Assembly (NCBI GenBank): GCA_003646705.1
Contig: QMLK01000018.1
Span: 1 to 9,557, forward strand
Direction of reading: 5' to 3'
Source of the DNA: Deltaproteobacteria bacterium
GTDB lineage: Bacteria; Desulfobacterota; B13-G15
Length of the DNA stretch: 9,557 bases
Shown here: one piece after another, positions 1-7,252 of the stretch
Layout: each line of letters opens with the position of its first letter
How positions within the stretch are numbered: position 1 is the stretch's first letter
Translations under genes and position numbers: made by a program
Notes under the pieces: generated by a model
Seen by the model: only the letters and a program-made list of their open reading frames with translations
What the model was told of the DNA's origin: nothing
Database searches by the model: none

Positions 1-584
1 ACATCGACCTGAAGAAGAGGGTCTTCAAGGAGCTGGACGAGCTCACCCGTCCGGAGGTGATCCTCGCCACCAATACCTCCTCCCTCTCCATCACGGAGAT
101 CGCCACCGCCACCAAGAGGCCTGGCAAGGTCGTGGGGATGCACTTCTTCAACCCGGTGCCACTGATGAGGTTGGTGGAGGTGATAAAGGGTCTGGAGACC
201 AGCGACGAGACCGTCAAGGTAACGTGGGAGCTGGCGGAGAAGTTGGGCAAGGTCCCCGTCCTGGTCAAGAAGGACACCCCGGGCTTTATCGTCAACCGGA
301 TCATGATACCCCAGTTGATGGAGGCCATAAGGATCTATGAGGAGGGCATCGCCTCCATGGAGGACATCGACAAGGCCGTGAAGCTCGGCCTGAATTACCC
401 CATGGGTCCCTTTGAACTGATGGACCTGACGGGATTGGACATCGCCTACTTCGTCAATGAGTACTTCGGTCGGGAGCTGCCCAAGGAGCTCAAACACGTA
501 ACCCCCCATCTCCTGAAGGCCAAGGTGAAGGCCAACAAGCTCGGCCGAAAGACGGGTGAGGGTTGGTATAAATACAGCAAGTGA
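1..584 (+). CDS. 3-hydroxyacyl-CoA dehydrogenase, C-terminal part (5' truncated by window edge)
   Basis: The product oxidises (S)-3-hydroxyacyl-CoA to 3-oxoacyl-CoA with NAD+, the third step of beta-oxidation. The frame is open from base 3, so about 193 residues are visible; family members of the short (Hbd/PaaH-like) type are about 280-290, so roughly the first 90 residues, with the GxGxxG nucleotide-binding loop, lie outside the window. Visible family motifs are ATNTSSLSITEIA, then GMHFFNPVPLMRLVEVI (catalytic His, and the Glu of its charge-relay pair), DTPGFIVNRI at the start of the C-terminal helical domain, YPMGPFELMDLTGLD, and the terminal GRKTGEGWYKY. It ends in TGA 10 bases before the next gene and is the first visible gene of a four-gene acyl-CoA operon. 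Substrate chain length cannot be told. The family assignment is very secure. Confidence 0.95.
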   Translation, partial: IDLKKRVFKELDELTRPEVILATNTSSLSITEIATATKRPGKVVGMHFFNPVPLMRLVEVIKGLETSDETVKVTWELAEKLGKVPVLVKKDTPGFIVNRIMIPQLMEAIRIYEEGIASMEDIDKAVKLGLNYPMGPFELMDLTGLDIAYFVNEYFGRELPKELKHVTPHLLKAKVKANKLGRKTGEGWYKYSK

Positions 585-594
585 AGGAAGGGCC

Positions 595-1371
595 ATGGCG
601 TACGAGACCTTGCAGATCGAGAGGCGGGAGAAGGTAGCCCTGGTCACGTTGAACCGCCCCCCCTATAACCCGCTGAATCCCAAGCTGTACCGAGAACTCC
701 TCAGGGCCTGTGAGGAGCTGGAGAGGGATCGAGGGGTGAAGGTCGTGGTCTTTACGGGGGCTGGGAAGGCCTTCTCCACTGGCCTCGATGTGAAGGAGGT
801 GGAGGGGAAGTCGTCGGTGGAGATGCGCGAGATCGTGGACCTCGCCAGGCTCGCCTATTGCGGGGTGGAGGGCCTGAGCAGACCCACCATTGCGGCCATC
901 AACGGCATGGCCTTGGGAGGGGGACTGGAGCTGGCCCTCTGCTGCGACTTCCGTTTTGCCTCTGAGGAGGCGACCTTTGGGCAGCCGGAGATAAACCTCG
1001 GGATCACCCCTGGAGGGGGAGGTACCCAGAGGCTACCTCGTCTCATAGGTCCCTCGAAGGCCAAGGAGCTCCTCTTCACCGGGGAGACGATAGGGGCCCA
1101 GCGGGCCCTGGAGCTCGGCTTGGTGGACAGGGCCTTCCCTTCCGGGGAGCTCATGGAGCAGACCATGGCCTTTGCCCAGAAGATGGCCCAAAAGCCCCTG
1201 GTGGCCCTCCAGGCCTTGAAGACCGCTGTGGAGAGGGGGCTCGAGATGAGCCTGGATGCGGCCCTCGTCTTCGAGGGGGAGTGCTTCCTCATAGCCTACA
1301 CCTCCGAAGACGGCAGGGAAGGGCTTAGGGCCTTCACCGAGAGGAGGAAGCCGGATTTCAAAGATAGATAG
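595..1371 (+). CDS. Enoyl-CoA hydratase/isomerase (crotonase family)
   Basis: This 258-residue protein is of normal crotonase length. The start at ATG 595 is preferred over an upstream in-frame start at 556 inside the previous gene, because AAGGA at 584-588 is well spaced from it and MAYETLQIERREKVALVTLN is a typical family N-terminus. The oxyanion-hole region AFSTGLDVKEV is at residues 59-69 and GGGLELALCCD at 108-118. Glu112 and Glu132 (in FGQPEINLG) match the two catalytic glutamates of rat mitochondrial enoyl-CoA hydratase, so hydratase activity is likely rather than one of the variants that lost a glutamate. TPGGGGTQRLPRLIG follows at 139-152. It would hydrate a trans-2-enoyl-CoA to supply the upstream dehydrogenase. 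The substrate is unknown. Confidence 0.95.
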   Translation: MAYETLQIERREKVALVTLNRPPYNPLNPKLYRELLRACEELERDRGVKVVVFTGAGKAFSTGLDVKEVEGKSSVEMREIVDLARLAYCGVEGLSRPTIAAINGMALGGGLELALCCDFRFASEEATFGQPEINLGITPGGGGTQRLPRLIGPSKAKELLFTGETIGAQRALELGLVDRAFPSGELMEQTMAFAQKMAQKPLVALQALKTAVERGLEMSLDAALVFEGECFLIAYTSEDGREGLRAFTERRKPDFKDR

Positions 1372-1381
1372 GAGGTGGAAG

Positions 1382-2572
1382 ATGGCTGCCAAGAGGAATG
1401 CGTGCATCATAGCTGGAGGGATGTGCAAGTGGGGCGTCAGGGAGGCCTCTTTGGTGGACATGGCTCAGGAGGCCGCCAAGGAATGCCTGGAGGACATACC
1501 GGCCCTTAAACCCAAGGACATCGATGGTTTCCTCTTCGCCACCTCCTACGCGGGCAGGTGCTCCTTCCAGGTCAACACCGCACCGGTCATCGCCGAGAGG
1601 CTGGGCCTTAAGCCCACCTCTATCTGCGCCCGGGTGGATGTGCTATGCGCCGGAGGGAGCACCGCCATATTGATGGCCAAGGGGTTGGTGGAGAGCGGCA
1701 TGGCGGATATAGTGATGGTGGCCGGAGGCGAAAAGCTTTACACCCCCCAGAAGTGGGAGGTCTTTTACAGCGAGCTTGCCTCCATCGACCATGATTGGGA
1801 TGCCCCCAACGGATTAGGACTGCCGCCGCCCTTCTTCGCCCTCATCGCCAAGGAACACATGAAACACTACGGGACCACCAAGGAGCAGTTGGCGTGGGTC
1901 TCCGTGGTGAATTACAACTACGGAGCGGAGAACCCCAAGGCCCAATTCCAGAAGAAGCTCACCCTGGAGGAAGCCCTTGGGGCCCCTCCAGTGGTCCCTC
2001 CCCTGACCCTTTACGATTGCTGTCCCATAACCGATGGGGCTGCTGCCGTGATCATAGCCTGTGAGGAGAAGGCCAAGGACCTGACCGACAGACCCCTGGT
2101 CTACATCCGTGGAGGCGCTCAGGCTTCGTTGCACAGCGTCTCGGCCAACTGGCCTGGGGAGCACCTGGCCGATTGGGCCCACCTGAGGGTCGCCGCCAAG
2201 AGGGCCTATGAGATGGCCAAGGTGGGTCCCGAAGAGGTCGACGTGGCCGAGACCCACGACTGCTTCAGCATCTCAGAGGTGGTGGAGGTGGAGGAGCTCG
2301 GCTTCTGCAAGAAGGGCGAGGGAGGGTCCTTCGTGGAGTCGGGTCAGACCAAGATCGGGGGGAAGATCCCTATAAACACCGACGGAGGACTCCTCTCCTG
2401 CGGCCACCCCTTCGGCGCTACAGGGATCCGCCAGGGCATCGAGATCATGCGGCAGCTGCAAGGCAGGGCCCGCTTCCAGGTGGAGGGGGCCGAGATAGGC
2501 CTCACCCATAACCTGAGCGGGCTCAACGTGGAGCACACCATCGTAATCTACGGCCGGGAGCCGGTGAAATAA
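1382..2572 (+). CDS. Thiolase family protein (SCP2-type acetyl-CoA C-acyltransferase)
   Basis: This 396-residue protein is of typical length. It cleaves 3-oxoacyl-CoA with CoA, or condenses acyl-CoAs in reverse. The nucleophilic Cys is C89 in VDVLCAGGS. HDCF at residues 292-295 replaces the NEAF of classical thiolases and marks the SCP2-type; in that branch its Cys is thought to do the second acid/base job. CGHPFGATG at 340-348 gives the GHP histidine. The C-terminus has THNLSG where classical thiolases have the CxG cysteine. It starts at ATG 1382 behind GGAGGT (1371-1376), which overlaps the previous stop codon, and is followed 12 bases later by a DUF35 gene. Established examples of this pair are archaeal acetoacetyl-CoA thiolase with DUF35 and the bacterial BbsA/BbsB of anaerobic toluene breakdown. 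The true substrate is open. Confidence 0.92.
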   Translation: MAAKRNACIIAGGMCKWGVREASLVDMAQEAAKECLEDIPALKPKDIDGFLFATSYAGRCSFQVNTAPVIAERLGLKPTSICARVDVLCAGGSTAILMAKGLVESGMADIVMVAGGEKLYTPQKWEVFYSELASIDHDWDAPNGLGLPPPFFALIAKEHMKHYGTTKEQLAWVSVVNYNYGAENPKAQFQKKLTLEEALGAPPVVPPLTLYDCCPITDGAAAVIIACEEKAKDLTDRPLVYIRGGAQASLHSVSANWPGEHLADWAHLRVAAKRAYEMAKVGPEEVDVAETHDCFSISEVVEVEELGFCKKGEGGSFVESGQTKIGGKIPINTDGGLLSCGHPFGATGIRQGIEIMRQLQGRARFQVEGAEIGLTHNLSGLNVEHTIVIYGREPVK

Positions 2573-2584
2573 GGAGGTGAGGAG

Positions 2585-3082
2585 ATGGCGGTGCTGGGGA
2601 TACCCATCTTGGAGGACAAGTACCCGGTCACTATGGATATGTGGCCCCTTCAGGCCAAGGAGTTCAACAGGATCTATAAGTTCTACGAGCACCTCAGGGA
2701 AGGCAGGTTCACCACTACCCGCTGCCGTACCTGTGGCCATGTAGCCTATCCCCCCAGGGTGATCTGCCCGGAGTGTTATTCCGAGGACCTCGAGTGGATA
2801 GACCTGCCCAAGAGGGGGAAGGTCCTCAACTTCACCGAGGAGGTGAGGGGGGTGCCCCTGGGCTTTGAGTCCCCGCTGATCCACGCCTGGATAGACCTGG
2901 GGGAGGGGAGCCCCATCAAACGGATCCTGAGCCGGATAATCAATTGCCCGGTGGGCAAACTCCAGGAGGGGAGTGAGGTTCAACTGGTGGTCTTTGAGGT
3001 CCCCTCCCATCCCATCGAGGTGAAGAAGGACACCAAATGGGTCGAGAGGGTCTTCTTCGCCTTTGAACCGGTGGAGAAATAA
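2585..3082 (+). CDS. DUF35 zinc-ribbon/OB-fold protein, thiolase partner
   Basis: This is a 165-residue protein. A rubredoxin-like zinc ribbon has C47-x2-C50-x10-C61-x2-C64 (CRTCG and CPECY) and follows a helical stretch, about residues 20-40, typical of DUF35 proteins. The OB-fold follows from about residue 75 (GKVLNFTEE) to the end (VFFAFEPV). In this family the protein does not catalyse thiolysis itself; it binds the thiolase and is thought to shape or channel the CoA substrate. It starts at ATG 2585 after a very strong ribosome site, AAGGAGGTGA at 2571-2580, which runs out of the thiolase stop codon, so production is probably matched to the thiolase. It is the last gene of the operon, with a terminator 10 bases after its stop. 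The family is clear; a role in this particular pair is inferred from adjacency. Confidence 0.92.
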   Translation: MAVLGIPILEDKYPVTMDMWPLQAKEFNRIYKFYEHLREGRFTTTRCRTCGHVAYPPRVICPECYSEDLEWIDLPKRGKVLNFTEEVRGVPLGFESPLIHAWIDLGEGSPIKRILSRIINCPVGKLQEGSEVQLVVFEVPSHPIEVKKDTKWVERVFFAFEPVEK

Positions 3083-3092
3083 GACCCGAAGG

Positions 3093-3115
3093 GCGGCCTC
3101 AAGGCCGCTTTTTTT
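3093..3115 (+). terminator. Intrinsic terminator of the acyl-CoA operon
   Basis: A perfect 6-bp GC stem, GCGGCC (3093-3098) and GGCCGC (3103-3108), closes a TCAA loop and is followed at once by seven T (3109-3115). It lies just after the DUF35 stop. On the minus strand the hairpin is preceded by A and followed by TTCGGG, so it should not stop transcripts arriving from the convergent trehalose operon. Confidence 0.9.
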
Positions 3116-3119
3116 GTGC

Positions 3120-4358
3120 CTATGAAAGCTCTATGCGCTCCTGTACCTCGTAGGTGAGGCTCACCATCAAGGTGAGATAGTCCCTGAGGTGACGGGTGAT
3201 GAGGAAGTTCTCCCTCACGAACTCTCGAGCCTTCCGCCCCATGGCCTCGCGGATCTCCCGGTGATGCAGCAGGTACCTGGCCCTGAGGGCCGCTCCCTCC
3301 GGGGTGTTGACCCTGAAGCCCGTGTGGTGGTTGATGACCTGAAGCTTTATGCCACCGGTGTCACCGCCGATCACGGGCTTGGACTTCCACATGGCCTCTG
3401 TCACCGTGAGGCCGAACCCCTCCCGCAGCGATTTCTGCAGCACCACATCCGCCCCCCTCTGAAGGGCGTTAATGGTACGATCCGCCTCCGGGGGCAGGAA
3501 CAGGACGTGGATGTTGGGGTCGTCCGCTGCGGCCGCCTCCACCTCTTGGAGGACCGCTTCGGCCTCGGGGTCGTCCACCGCCCCTCCCCCTGCCAATACG
3601 AGCTGTAACGCCGGGACGAACTTCTTGGCCAGCCGGTAGGCTTGGATGACCCCTAAGGGGTCCTTGAAGCGATCGAAGCGGGACACCTGCAGGAGCACAG
3701 GCCTCTCGAGGTCGATCTGGAAGGCCCGGTAGGTAGCCTCTACCTCCTCGGGAGGTAGGTCCCGGTTCTTCTCGCTCAAGGGGTCTATGCTGGGAGGGAT
3801 TATGTAGAGGGGGTGGGGCAACGGTTGGGCGAACTCCGCTATTGAGAAGATGCTCGCGTCGTATGAGGCCACCAAGGGCCGCAGGTACTTCCAAACCGCC
3901 CGATAAGGTCGGCTTATGTCTATGTGGCAGCGCCATACCCACTTGCCCTTGCGGTCGGGGCAGAACTTCAGCATGGCAGCGGGTTGGGGGTCATGGACGA
4001 AGACCAAGTCCGCTTCCTGCAACAGCTCTCGGAAGGCCTCGGCGTTGCGGGCGTTCACCTCCTCGTAGTGCTGGAGGACTGACTCGGGGATGCTGACGGG
4101 GGTCCCCTGCAGGGCGTTGTGGAAGTTCTTGGTGCACTGGAAGAACTCCTCGTCCCCCTCTATGACCACCCACTCCGCCTCTATGCCCAACTCCTTCATG
4201 AGGGGCACCAGCCTCTCCAAGATCTCCGCCACCCCTCCTCCCCTTCGCGTGGAGTTGATGTGGACCACCTTCAAGCCTTTGAGCAAAGAGGCCAGTTGGC
4301 GGAGGTGTTCCACGACGTCCTTGCCGGCCACCTGTCCGTAAAGCTCCAGCTCCCTCAA
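3120..4358 (-). CDS. treT: Trehalose synthase, glycosyl-transferring (TreT-type, GT4)
   Basis: The 412-residue product matches TreT of Thermococcus/Pyrococcus in length and motif order. TreT makes trehalose in one step from NDP-glucose and glucose, and in some species runs in reverse. The N-terminal Rossmann domain has INSTRRGGGVAEIL (residues 35-47), VHDPQP (121-126) and WRCHIDIS (142-149). PPSIDPLSEKN (188-198) is a TreT-like linker. The C-terminal nucleotide-sugar domain has SRFDRFKD (226-233) with the phosphate-binding Arg and Lys, and E-x7-E within REGFGLTVTEAMW (E313, E321). No in-frame ATG fits; I chose TTG at 4358-4356 because GGAGG lies five bases upstream and the TTGA overlap with the upstream stop is typical of coupled genes. 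A longer frame to 4487 only runs into the upstream gene. A related trehalose phosphorylase is less likely given the close TreT match. Confidence 0.88.
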   Translation of the reverse strand: MRELELYGQVAGKDVVEHLRQLASLLKGLKVVHINSTRRGGGVAEILERLVPLMKELGIEAEWVVIEGDEEFFQCTKNFHNALQGTPVSIPESVLQHYEEVNARNAEAFRELLQEADLVFVHDPQPAAMLKFCPDRKGKWVWRCHIDISRPYRAVWKYLRPLVASYDASIFSIAEFAQPLPHPLYIIPPSIDPLSEKNRDLPPEEVEATYRAFQIDLERPVLLQVSRFDRFKDPLGVIQAYRLAKKFVPALQLVLAGGGAVDDPEAEAVLQEVEAAAADDPNIHVLFLPPEADRTINALQRGADVVLQKSLREGFGLTVTEAMWKSKPVIGGDTGGIKLQVINHHTGFRVNTPEGAALRARYLLHHREIREAMGRKAREFVRENFLITRHLRDYLTLMVSLTYEVQERIELS

Positions 4359-5008
4359 ATCACCCTCCCGAAGTAATCCATGAAGACCTTGGAGAGTATC
4401 TGGCGGAGTTCCGTCAAGGTGGTGAAGTAGGGGTCTATGGCCGCTATCATCTCGCAGAGGTCGTCGTACTTTCCTCCGAAGCCGCAAAGCCAGGCGCGGA
4501 AATCATCCACCCCCTCCGGGGTCCGCCTCCTCGCGTCGATGAAGTGGTAGAAGAGGCTGCCCAGGGAGAAGTTGGGCAGGAGGTAGGGCAGCTCCTCAGG
4601 GTCTCGGAGCCTGCGATGGGTGTCGAAGACCACTATCTGCGAGCGGATGAAGTGGAACTCCTCTCCTGGCCTGGCCCACGGGATGTGTTCGAGCTCGTAG
4701 AGGCGCTCCTCCATGACCTCGATGAGCTCCTGACGCAGGGCCTCCAGGTCGGGGGAATCCGTGGGGTCTATCACCGCAAGCCTTTCGGCCAGCACAGGGT
4801 CATGCAAGGCATGTCTCACCCAAGCGGCGAAGTCGTTGTTGAACTCCGGCTCCTCGAAGCGCGAGTGCAGCATCCCTCCCCAGAAGTGGTAGTAGATGCT
4901 GCCCGGGTGGATGGTCTCCATCTTCTCCCTCAACTCCCGTAAGTTCTGAGCCTGGACCCCGGTGGCTATGGCTATGAGGGTGCAGTCCTTTACCTCAAAG
5001 GGTTTCAT
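4355..5008 (-). CDS. DUF5752-like protein of unknown function with internal duplication
   Basis: This 217-residue soluble protein has no signal peptide, membrane segment or recognisable catalytic motif. I associate it with DUF5752, but from memory only. It is built of two copies of one unit of about 100 residues: copy 1 about 4-103, copy 2 about 118-213. Matching landmarks are SIYYHF (37-42) and SLFYHF (151-156), DFAAW (59-63) and DFRAW (169-173), IDP (80-82 and 191-193), and LEALRQEL (88-95) and LTELRQIL (198-205). The stretch from the opening Phe to the YHF motif is 39 residues in both. Its ATG overlaps the end of otsAB by 14 bases and its stop overlaps treT, so it is made together with two trehalose enzymes. 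That suggests a helper or regulator of trehalose or sugar-nucleotide metabolism, but the function is unknown. Confidence 0.85.
   Translation of the reverse strand: MKPFEVKDCTLIAIATGVQAQNLRELREKMETIHPGSIYYHFWGGMLHSRFEEPEFNNDFAAWVRHALHDPVLAERLAVIDPTDSPDLEALRQELIEVMEERLYELEHIPWARPGEEFHFIRSQIVVFDTHRRLRDPEELPYLLPNFSLGSLFYHFIDARRRTPEGVDDFRAWLCGFGGKYDDLCEMIAAIDPYFTTLTELRQILSKVFMDYFGRVI
4364..4368 (-). promoter_or_regulatory. Ribosome binding site fixing the TTG start of treT
   Basis: On the minus strand GGAGG (4368-4364) sits five bases before TTG (4358-4356). The TTG shares bases with the TGA stop of the upstream gene (4357-4355), giving a TTGA overlap. This makes the TTG the only well-supported start and suggests translational coupling. 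Confidence 0.7.
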
Positions 5009-7205
5009 CTTCTTGACCGACGGCCGGAGCCCCCCTCTGGAGGAGTTGTTCCAAGAGCTCCAGCACTTGGGAATGGGACAGGATGTTGAAGCGGGCCTTG
5101 GAGGGGTTCAATCCCACCCTTATGGAATAGGCCCCTTCGGGCAGTACGGCGAAGACGTCCTCGTCGGTCCAATCGTCGCCTACGGCTAGGATGAAGTCCC
5201 AGGGTCGTCTCAGCCATTGCATCGCTGCCCTGCCCTTGTTCACACTTACGTCCTTCACCTCGATGACCTTGCTTCCCTCCAAGACCCCCAGGTTCAGGTT
5301 GGCGGTGAGGACGAGGAGCTCCTCCTTCAGTTCCCTCGCCCTGATCTCGGCGAGCTCTGGGTCCGCCCTCCGGTAGTGCCACACCAGGGAGAAGTCCTTC
5401 TCCTCTATGAAGGCCCCTGGGGTCCTGTCCGTGTAGAACTCCAGTACCGGTCTGATCTCGTCCTTCCACTCATCCCCCAAGGACTGGGCCGCCTGCCAGG
5501 TGTCCTCCTTGATCCAGGCGCCGTGTTCGGCCACCAGACGTACCTTCAGGCCGCCGAACCACCGCTGCAAGGTCTCCCTGTCCCTGCCGCTTATGATCAC
5601 CACCTCGTTGGCCGGGACCTCAGCCAGGGCCCCCAATACCTCAAGGAGTGCGGGGGGAGGGACTGCCGCCTCAGGCCTCGGGGAGAAGGGGACCAAGGTG
5701 CCGTCGTAGTCGAGCAACAGGAGGCGGTCCTCGGCACGGGAGTAGTCCTCGAGGAGTTCCTCTCTTATCTTCGGTGTGAGGAGCTTCGCCTCCATCTCCT
5801 GTTGTAGTTCCTTCACCTTGGCGAGGGAGTCGAGGAAGTCCTCGGCCCACCGCCTGACGTTGTATCGGCTGAGCCGTCTCTGCATGGTGCGGTTGCGCTC
5901 CACCTGTTCCTCTTCCGCCATGGAGAGGGCCCGCTGGAGGGCCCCTATCAGCTCCTCTTCGTTGTTGGGGTTGACCAGGATGGCCTCCCCCAGCTCCGTG
6001 GCTGCCCCGGCCATCTCGCTCAGGACCAGGACCCCCTTCCCTTCGGGTTTGCTGGCCAGGTACTCCTTGGCGATGAGGTTCATCCCATCCCGTAAAGGGG
6101 TCACCAGGGCCACGTCGGCCAAGTTGTAAAGGGCATGGAGGGTGGGGAAGTGTAGGAACCTGTAGAGATACCATATGGGGACCCATCCGATGGTACCGTG
6201 TTCGCCGTTGATCCTGCCGACCAATTCGTCCACCTCCCTTTTGAGGGCCCTGTAATGCTCCACCTGGGTCCGGGAGGGGACGGTCACCAGGATCAGGGTG
6301 ACCTTCTCCCTGTAATGGGGGTTCTTGGTCAAGAAGCGATGGAAGGCCTCAAGCCGTTGCGGGATCCCCTTGGTGTAATCGAGGCGGTCGATGGAGAGGA
6401 CCACCTTACGGTCCTTCAGGCGGTTGCGGAGGCGCTGAACCTCCCTTTTCACCCTGGGGTCCTCGGCCGCTTGGGCGAACCCCTCATAGTCTATCCCCAT
6501 GGGGAAGGCGTCCACCTTCACCACCCGGTCGCCGGCCATGAGGTTGCCGAGGGTGTGCTCGTAGCCCATCAACCTCCGCACCGCAGCCAGGAAATGGCGG
6601 GCGTAATCGTAGGTGTGAAAACCCACGATGTCGGCCCCGATGAGGCCCTCCAGGAGTTCCTTCCTCCAGGGCAAGAGCCGAAAGGTCTCAAAGGAGGGGA
6701 AGGGGATGTGGAGGAAGAAACCGATGGTAGCCCGAGAGATCCGCTCCCGCAGCAGCCTCGGCAGCAACATGAGGTGGTAATCGTGTATCCAGATCACATC
6801 CCCCTCGCTGGCCACCTGTGCCACCTCCTCGCAAAAGACCGCGTTCACCCGTCTGTAGATCTCGAAGAGCTCCTTGGTGTAGACGGCGTGCTGGGTGAAG
6901 TAGTGGAAGAGGGGCCAAAGGGTTCGGTTGCAGAAGCCGTGGTAGAACCCCTCTACCTCACGCTGGGAGAGGAAGATGGGTTGGCATCGGAATTCCTCTC
7001 TGAGCCTCCCGGCGAGGGACTCGTCCTCTGCCCCCACCTTCTCCTTGGCGATCCCCGGCCACCCTATCCAAAGGCTTTCGTAAGACCGGTAAAAGGAGCC
7101 AAGCCCTGTGGCAAGCCCCCCCACACTGGGCTGGAGGTGAAATTTCCCCCTCCGCCTTTCGACGTTTACCGGCAGCCGGTTGGAGACGATCAATAGCCGT
7201 TTCAA
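4995..7205 (-). CDS. otsAB: Bifunctional trehalose-6-phosphate synthase/phosphatase (OtsA-OtsB fusion)
   Basis: This fusion of about 736 residues couples UDP-glucose + glucose-6-P to trehalose-6-P with its dephosphorylation. OtsA half (GT20, about 1-470): IVSNRLPV near the start, GGLATGL (29-35), HDYHLMLLP (141-149), FFLHIPFP (163-170), SIDRLDYTKG (271-280; R274 and K279 match E. coli R262 and K267), and PLRDGMNLIAKEY (370-382; D373, E381). OtsB half (HAD phosphatase, about 485-725): LLLLDYDGTLV (D499 nucleophile, D501), IISGRD (S539), VNKG (K657), VGDDWTDEDVF (D677, D678, D681). Both active sites look intact. No ATG fits the N-terminus; TTG 7205 gives MKRLLIVSNRLPV. TTG 7193 is the alternative, as AGAGG abuts the first TTG but lies 12 bases before the second. 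First gene of the minus-strand trehalose operon. Confidence 0.93.
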   Translation of the reverse strand: MKRLLIVSNRLPVNVERRRGKFHLQPSVGGLATGLGSFYRSYESLWIGWPGIAKEKVGAEDESLAGRLREEFRCQPIFLSQREVEGFYHGFCNRTLWPLFHYFTQHAVYTKELFEIYRRVNAVFCEEVAQVASEGDVIWIHDYHLMLLPRLLRERISRATIGFFLHIPFPSFETFRLLPWRKELLEGLIGADIVGFHTYDYARHFLAAVRRLMGYEHTLGNLMAGDRVVKVDAFPMGIDYEGFAQAAEDPRVKREVQRLRNRLKDRKVVLSIDRLDYTKGIPQRLEAFHRFLTKNPHYREKVTLILVTVPSRTQVEHYRALKREVDELVGRINGEHGTIGWVPIWYLYRFLHFPTLHALYNLADVALVTPLRDGMNLIAKEYLASKPEGKGVLVLSEMAGAATELGEAILVNPNNEEELIGALQRALSMAEEEQVERNRTMQRRLSRYNVRRWAEDFLDSLAKVKELQQEMEAKLLTPKIREELLEDYSRAEDRLLLLDYDGTLVPFSPRPEAAVPPPALLEVLGALAEVPANEVVIISGRDRETLQRWFGGLKVRLVAEHGAWIKEDTWQAAQSLGDEWKDEIRPVLEFYTDRTPGAFIEEKDFSLVWHYRRADPELAEIRARELKEELLVLTANLNLGVLEGSKVIEVKDVSVNKGRAAMQWLRRPWDFILAVGDDWTDEDVFAVLPEGAYSIRVGLNPSKARFNILSHSQVLELLEQLLQRGAPAVGQEDETL

Positions 7206-7212
7206 CCTCTTT

Positions 7213-7242
7213 AAGATAGCACAAAAGTCCTGCGATCCCCAA
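7213..7242 (-). promoter_or_regulatory. Candidate promoter of the trehalose operon
   Basis: On the minus strand TTGGGG (7242-7237, 3 of 6 matches) is followed after 18 bases by TATCTT (7218-7213, 4 of 6) with a TG two bases upstream, an extended -10 pattern. Transcription would begin near 7206, almost exactly at the TTG start codon, implying a leaderless or very short-leader mRNA. The match is weak and the call rests on position. Confidence 0.3.
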
Positions 7243-7252
7243 GGATCCGAGT

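Noticed and set aside
2273..3010. 245-codon open frame on the minus strand
   Set aside because: It is antisense across two strongly supported genes (thiolase and DUF35), crosses their boundary, and its translation has no recognisable domain or start signal.
4359..4487. N-terminal extension of treT by 43 codons
   Set aside because: The extra residues lie inside the upstream gene, do not resemble TreT, and a ribosome site is placed for the TTG at 4358 instead.
6198..7196. 332-codon open frame on the plus strand
   Set aside because: It lies wholly antisense to the well-supported otsA half, has no ribosome site, and reads as a low-complexity mix of Gly, Val, His, Leu and Glu without any family motif. 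Long antisense frames are expected in GC-rich genes.
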